Shown in pieces: positions 16,834 to 19,700 of a DNA stretch of 19,700 bases (the first letter of the stretch is position 1; each line of letters opens with the position of its first letter). Where the stretch lies: NCBI GenBank assembly GCA_002315825.1, contig DCIC01000082.1, positions 5,286 through 24,985 on the forward strand, written 5' to 3'. The position numbers and the translations under genes were made by a program. The notes under the pieces were generated by a model, which was given only the letters and a program-made list of their open reading frames with translations, was not told where the DNA came from and searched no databases. This DNA comes from Bacteroidales bacterium UBA1736. GTDB taxonomy: Bacteria; Bacteroidota; Bacteroidia; Bacteroidales; UBA932.

Positions 16834-16838
16834 TCTTT

Positions 16839-17879
16839 TTATCTGCTGCGCATCATACGTTTGATTTCGCATACAAGGCATCCGGCAGTGTCGCCTATTT
16901 TTCCAATTATTGATTTGGAGTAGTGTAAGCGGTCCAGGCTTGCGAGCGCGGGCCTGAAGTTGTGCAGTTTGTACATATAGATGCCTCGTGCAAAGTTGAA
17001 TGTCCCGCCTGTGTCGTTGTGCAGCCAGGTAAGGAATTGCAGCAGGTTCCAGGTATTGTTGGAGGGCTCTGTGTAGAATGCCATCCAGTCTATGTATTCT
17101 GTCTTGTTTTTCAGATAGAGGTTGGTTGATGCCGGCTGTCCGTTGAGATACGTTGCGGATATCAAAAGTGCGCCGGATTGATATACTCCTTTGATGAATG
17201 AGAGGTATTTGGCGCTGAAGTATCTTTTCTTTCTTATCCCTGCTTTGATCATTGAGTCTGTGAGGGTCTTTATCAGATCTTCCGGCCATACATCGTGCTT
17301 GTCAGCGTCAAATGATCTCCATTCCGCTTGGGCTTTTTCCATTTTGGATGCGATGTTCTTCAGGCGGTATTTTTCTTTTTTGTCGAGCTGGCACAGGGAG
17401 TCGATGGCGGATTTGTCTGTTCCTGCTTTTGGTACATTGAAATAGGAGTAGCGTGAGTAGCTGTATAGGAGTGAGCCTTTCAGCTGGAACTGGAGTGAGG
17501 TCTGGAAGAGGTCGTATCTCATATTTTCCAGTCTGACTCTTTTGATGAGCTTGGACTCTTTGATGTGGTTGGAGATTTCTTCGCACATATGGAAGTCTCC
17601 TATGGCTTCTTTTGCGATTATGGGTCCGCAGAAGTCGGAGTGTCTGTCGTTTATGAAGCGCAGGGTCCTGTGCTTGTCCAGGTACAGGGGGAAGATGGCC
17701 AGGGTTATGCCTTTTCTGGTCCATACTGTTATGTGGAGCTCTCCGCTAAGCAGGGGGAGGGCTGAGCGGCAGAATGAGTGGCTCTGGTATGGGGTCACTT
17801 TGTCGGACTTGGTATAGAGCTCATTCCAGATACTTTCGAGGGTATCGAAATCTTCTTTTCTGCTGTATATGGTAATCAT
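16839..17879 (-). CDS. GNAT / FemAB-CelD-like acyltransferase (Acetyltransf_6 type)
   Basis: A 346-residue cytosolic protein of the FemAB/CelD-like GNAT group, found in polysaccharide and capsule loci where members acylate or aminoacylate a sugar or lipid carrier. Features are an N-terminal ITIYSRKEDFDTLESIWNEL helix start, LAIFPLYLDKHRTLRFINDR, a basic central DKKEKYRLKNIASKMEKAQ segment and the C-terminal GNAT half with GALLISATYLNGQPASTNLY, DWMAFYTEPSNNTWNLLQFL and FNFARGIYMYKLHNFRPALA. The ATG at 17877-17879 overlaps the stop of the upstream glycosyltransferase (ATGA), marking a two-gene operon on the minus strand. A longer in-frame form from 17909 would run 34 bases into the neighbour and is less likely. 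The exact substrate is unknown. Confidence 0.78.
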   Translation of the reverse strand: MITIYSRKEDFDTLESIWNELYTKSDKVTPYQSHSFCRSALPLLSGELHITVWTRKGITLAIFPLYLDKHRTLRFINDRHSDFCGPIIAKEAIGDFHMCEEISNHIKESKLIKRVRLENMRYDLFQTSLQFQLKGSLLYSYSRYSYFNVPKAGTDKSAIDSLCQLDKKEKYRLKNIASKMEKAQAEWRSFDADKHDVWPEDLIKTLTDSMIKAGIRKKRYFSAKYLSFIKGVYQSGALLISATYLNGQPASTNLYLKNKTEYIDWMAFYTEPSNNTWNLLQFLTWLHNDTGGTFNFARGIYMYKLHNFRPALASLDRLHYSKSIIGKIGDTAGCLVCEIKRMMRSR

Positions 17880-18967
17880 TTCTTTATGTTCTCGAACAGT
17901 TCGACCCACTGGGCCATTATTCTTTCGCTCTTATATTGCTTGGCTTTTTCTGATGCGTTGAGTCCCATTTCTTTGCGCAGGTCTTTGTCTTCTATCAGTT
18001 TTGTGATGCGTTCTGATGCTGTCATTATGTCTCCTTCTTTGACAAGGAAGCCGTCTTTCCCTTCGGTGATCAGCTCGGAAAGGCCTCCGGGACAGTTGTA
18101 TGCGACGACAGGTATTCCGCAGGATGCTGCTTCGAGGACCATTAGTCCGAATCCTTCATATCTGGATGTGACGAGAAGTCCTGAGCTGTTGCGGTATTCG
18201 TCCATTATGGTGGTGCTGTTGCCTTTGAGGCTGATGTGGTGCCCGAGTCCCAGGGAGTTGGATATTTCTTGGAGTCTGTTTTTTTCTTTGCCTTCTCCGT
18301 AGATGTCCAGGTCCCAGTCAGGGTGTTTTTCGAGGACTATTCTCCATATTCTCAATGCGTCTGCGAAGTTTTTTTCCGCTGATAGTCTTCCGACGCAGAT
18401 GAAGCGTTTGGGGCTGTGGTCTGAGAGGGTTTCGTTGTGTGTGGGGATGGTGTTGCCGATTTTTATGATGTTTTCTTTTTGTGGGAATTTGGCTTTGTAG
18501 TAGTCAATGTCGTATTGGCTCAGTACTGCTATGGCGTCGTATTTTGCGAGGGCTGTGTCCAGTTTTTTGGTTCTGTATGCGGCGTATCTTGGGTGGGTGG
18601 GGTATTTTCTGTAGAATTTGTCGTGGAGGAAGTGGTATTCTGCTATTTTTGCGCCGGTGTCGGTGCATTTGTGCAGTTGGTATATGTCGCTGCCGCAGAG
18701 GGTGATGGTGATGTCGGGCCGGATTTGGCTCAGGACTTTCTGGAGTTGTTTTCTGTATTTGCAGCCGAAGATTCTGTCGTTGACGTTGAGGTCAAGGAGG
18801 TGGATTCTGGGGTCGAGTTGGAAGAATGGTTTGCGGCCGCGGAGGTGGGATGTGATGATGTAGACTTCTGTCTGTGGTCTGGCGCTGAGCCAGTTTGCTT
18901 TTGAGGTGAGGATTTTTTCCATTCCTCCGGCTGTGTGGAGTGAGTGTATGAGGTATGCCAGTTTCAT
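17876..18967 (-). CDS. Glycosyltransferase family 4 (GT-B fold)
   Basis: A 363-residue retaining GT-B glycosyltransferase. The N-terminal acceptor domain begins MKLAYLIHSLHTAGGMEK with the usual Gly-rich loop at 13-16. The donor-binding domain contains FICVGRLSAEKNFADALRIW (189-208), LDIYGEGKEK, and the EX7E motif in YEGFGLMVLEA (Glu271 and Glu279), followed by SCGIPVVAYNCPGGLSELI. Sugar and acceptor cannot be deduced. It most likely builds the same surface glycan served by the neighbouring genes. The ATG at 18965-18967 gives the canonical N terminus; an in-frame extension to 19021 would reach into a repeat and is rejected. The coding strand is strikingly A/C-rich (the + strand is G/T-rich) with many ATC, CTC and ACA codons, unlike the + strand genes. 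Confidence 0.92.
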   Translation of the reverse strand: MKLAYLIHSLHTAGGMEKILTSKANWLSARPQTEVYIITSHLRGRKPFFQLDPRIHLLDLNVNDRIFGCKYRKQLQKVLSQIRPDITITLCGSDIYQLHKCTDTGAKIAEYHFLHDKFYRKYPTHPRYAAYRTKKLDTALAKYDAIAVLSQYDIDYYKAKFPQKENIIKIGNTIPTHNETLSDHSPKRFICVGRLSAEKNFADALRIWRIVLEKHPDWDLDIYGEGKEKNRLQEISNSLGLGHHISLKGNSTTIMDEYRNSSGLLVTSRYEGFGLMVLEAASCGIPVVAYNCPGGLSELITEGKDGFLVKEGDIMTASERITKLIEDKDLRKEMGLNASEKAKQYKSERIMAQWVELFENIKK

Positions 18968-19000
18968 ATTTGCGAATCTACGCATTTTTTGTGAATCTTT

Positions 19001-19115
19001 GCGCTCTGTCGCTGCAGTCACTGTCTTGACTTCGGCACTTTCCGCGCTTTGTGCTCTGTCCCTGCAGTCACTGTCTTGACTTCGGTATCTTCCGCGCTTT
19101 GCGCTCTGTCGCTGC
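19001..19115. repeat. 50-bp direct tandem repeat, 2.3 copies, upstream of the GT4 gene
   Basis: Units run 19001-19050 and 19051-19100, with a partial third unit at 19101-19115; each begins GYGCTCTGTC and ends CCGCGCTTT. The two full copies differ at only a few positions (for example GCACTT versus GTATCT near the middle). Each contains the inverted repeat AGTCA-N6-TGACT (19016-19031 and 19066-19081) and a CTGCAG site overlapping it. The array starts 34 bases upstream of the GT4 start codon at 18967, so it would lie in the promoter or 5' leader of that minus-strand operon. It could bind a regulator or fold in RNA, or it may be a simple duplication. Confidence 0.85.
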
Positions 19116-19197
19116 CTGATATGAAAAAGGACCGTTACTGAGCAAGCTCATACGCTTTCGGCTAATTCAGTGCAGATTGGTAGCTGGTTAGACAGAT
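19116..19197. other. Short unique intergenic segment
   Basis: This stretch separates the 50-bp repeats from the near-palindrome. I see no gene, no clear promoter and no terminator in it. A small GAGC-AA-GCTC palindrome near 19140 is too short to interpret. Together with the flanking repeats it is part of a region of over 700 bases without a convincing coding sequence. Confidence 0.6.
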
Positions 19198-19298
19198 GCC
19201 GCAGGAAGGGATATTGTCTGCGGGAGCATTGGCTCCCGAAAAGGGAAGGGGCCCACGAAGTGGGAAGGACTCCCGCAGGCAATATCCCTTCCAGCGGC
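19198..19298. repeat. 101-bp near-palindrome with nested alternative hairpins
   Basis: The 29-base arms 19198-19226 and 19270-19298 are reverse complements except at two positions, enclosing a 43-base centre. The centre can form its own small stem CCCAC-GAA-GTGGG (19252-19264). The inner part of the left arm can instead pair locally: CGGGAGC (19221-19227), loop ATTG, GCTCCCG (19232-19238). Pairing of CGGGAG with either 19232-19238 or the right arm is mutually exclusive, so two folds compete. There is no obvious flanking target-site duplication and no transposase. It may be a structured RNA, a DNA cruciform or a decayed miniature element. The right arm directly abuts the tandem array that begins at 19299. 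Confidence 0.8.
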
Positions 19299-19700
19299 AA
19301 TTTCTCCATAATTCGCGGCCCGGGATGGAGAAAATCACATTTCTGGGGTCATTTCTCCATCGCCAAGCCCTCGGGATGGAGAAAGTCAATGATTTTCAGC
19401 AATTTCTCCATGATATGTGGCCCGGGATGGAGAAAATTACATTTCTTGGGTCATTTCTCCATCGCCAAGCCCTCAGGATGGAGAAAGTCCTTGATTTACA
19501 GCAATTTCTCCATAATACGCGGCCCGGGATGGGGAAAATCACATTTCTGGGGTCATTTCTCCATCGCCAAGCCCTCGGGATGGAGAAAGTCCTTGATTTA
19601 CAGCAATTTCTCCATGATATGTGGCCCGGGATGGAGAAAATCACATTTCTGGGGTCATTTCTCCATCGCCAAGCCCTCAGGATGGAGAAAGTCCTTGATT
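19299..19700. repeat. Hairpin-bearing tandem repeat array, 102-bp units (51-bp half-units), open at window end
   Basis: Units start at 19299, 19401, 19503 and 19605; the last is cut by the window edge. Each 102-bp unit contains two hairpins 51 bases apart with the same 9-base stem TTTCTCCAT / ATGGAGAAA (first copy: 19301-19309 with 19325-19333, and 19352-19360 with 19376-19384). Loop A ends in GGCCCGG; loop B reads CGCCAAGCCCTC plus RG. Loops alternate between units: units 1 and 3 have CGCGGCC and CTCGGG, units 2 and 4 have TGTGGCC and CTCAGG, giving a 204-bp higher-order period. Because 102 is divisible by 3, one minus frame stays open for several units, but I judge it non-coding. Stems and spacing are better kept than loops and spacers. 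The function is unknown. Confidence 0.92.

Noticed and set aside
18437..18904. + strand ORF of 155 codons opposite the GT4 gene
   Set aside because: Its product is a Val/Phe/Gly/Cys-rich string that mirrors the strong G+T skew; the opposite strand encodes a clear GT4 enzyme.
18968..18990. TAGATTCG on the minus strand as a -7 promoter element for the GT4 operon
   Set aside because: It lies only about 5 bases from the start codon and has no TTTG at the proper distance upstream.
19162..19389. Minus-strand ORF of 75 codons through the near-palindrome and first repeat unit
   Set aside because: It spans structured repeat DNA, has no recognisable domain and is just the same repeat frame after the stop in unit 1.
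19396..19700. Minus-strand open frame encoding a 34-residue periodic protein with IPGxxxWRN and IPRAWRWRN repeats
   Set aside because: The frame stays open because the DNA unit is 102 bases. Unit 1 breaks it with a stop (TGA at 19398-19396), there is no ribosome site or plausible start, and stems are conserved as inverted repeats, which points to structure and not to a protein. It could be revisited if the array continues as an open frame beyond the window.
19299..19700. CRISPR array
   Set aside because: Units are about 102 bases with near-identical sequence throughout; there are no unique spacers between short repeats and no cas genes nearby.

Overview
The window looks like chromosomal DNA of an uncultured or gut/oral-type member of the Bacteroidales (phylum Bacteroidota). 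This rests on a promoter-like element of the Bacteroidota type (TTTG-N20-TAnnTTTG-like) before glpK, weak Shine-Dalgarno sequences, a GNAT-type acyltransferase of a kind common in this phylum, and a mixed LicD/Stealth/FemAB-like glycan locus. Genus cannot be read from the sequence. Protein calls rest on motif recognition by eye, not on database searches.

Layout. Positions 1-1061: the tail of an unidentified gene, then metX (homoserine O-acetyltransferase, methionine synthesis). 1130-3333: glpK and glpF, a glycerol uptake and phosphorylation pair with its own candidate promoter. 3368-9218: a tight five-gene cassette of a GNAT-like N-acyltransferase, an acyl-AMP ligase, an acyl carrier protein, an MMPL/RND-type lipid exporter and a LolA-like periplasmic carrier. 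Together these would activate a fatty acid onto ACP, transfer it to an amine and move the lipid product through the envelope. The closest described logic is bacterial ceramide synthesis (acyl-ACP synthetase, dedicated ACP and GNAT-type ceramide synthase). 9225-11450: a GH94-family (cellobiose/chitobiose phosphorylase-like) protein from which the catalytic and phosphate-binding motifs appear to be missing while the scaffold is kept. 11455-14268: a complete uvrA. 14274-16833: LicD-like transferase, a five-bladed-propeller protein resembling the N-terminal domain of GINT1, and a Stealth-family sugar-phosphate transferase, probably decorating a surface glycan with phosphodiester-linked groups.

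Everything from 1130 to 16833 is on the + strand with gaps of 2-34 bases or overlaps, so a long transcript with internal starts is possible. A convergent minus-strand pair follows at 16839-18967: a FemAB/CelD-like GNAT protein and a GT4 glycosyltransferase joined by an ATGA overlap. They also fit surface-glycan synthesis.

The last ~730 bases (18968-19700) hold no convincing gene but are highly structured. They contain a 50-bp tandem repeat (2.3 copies) with an internal inverted repeat, then a ~101-bp near-palindrome able to form alternative hairpins, then a hairpin-bearing tandem array with nested 51/102/204-bp periods that runs off the window end.

The best candidates for something undescribed are the active-site-less GH94 protein tied to the lipid cassette, and the nested hairpin repeat array.
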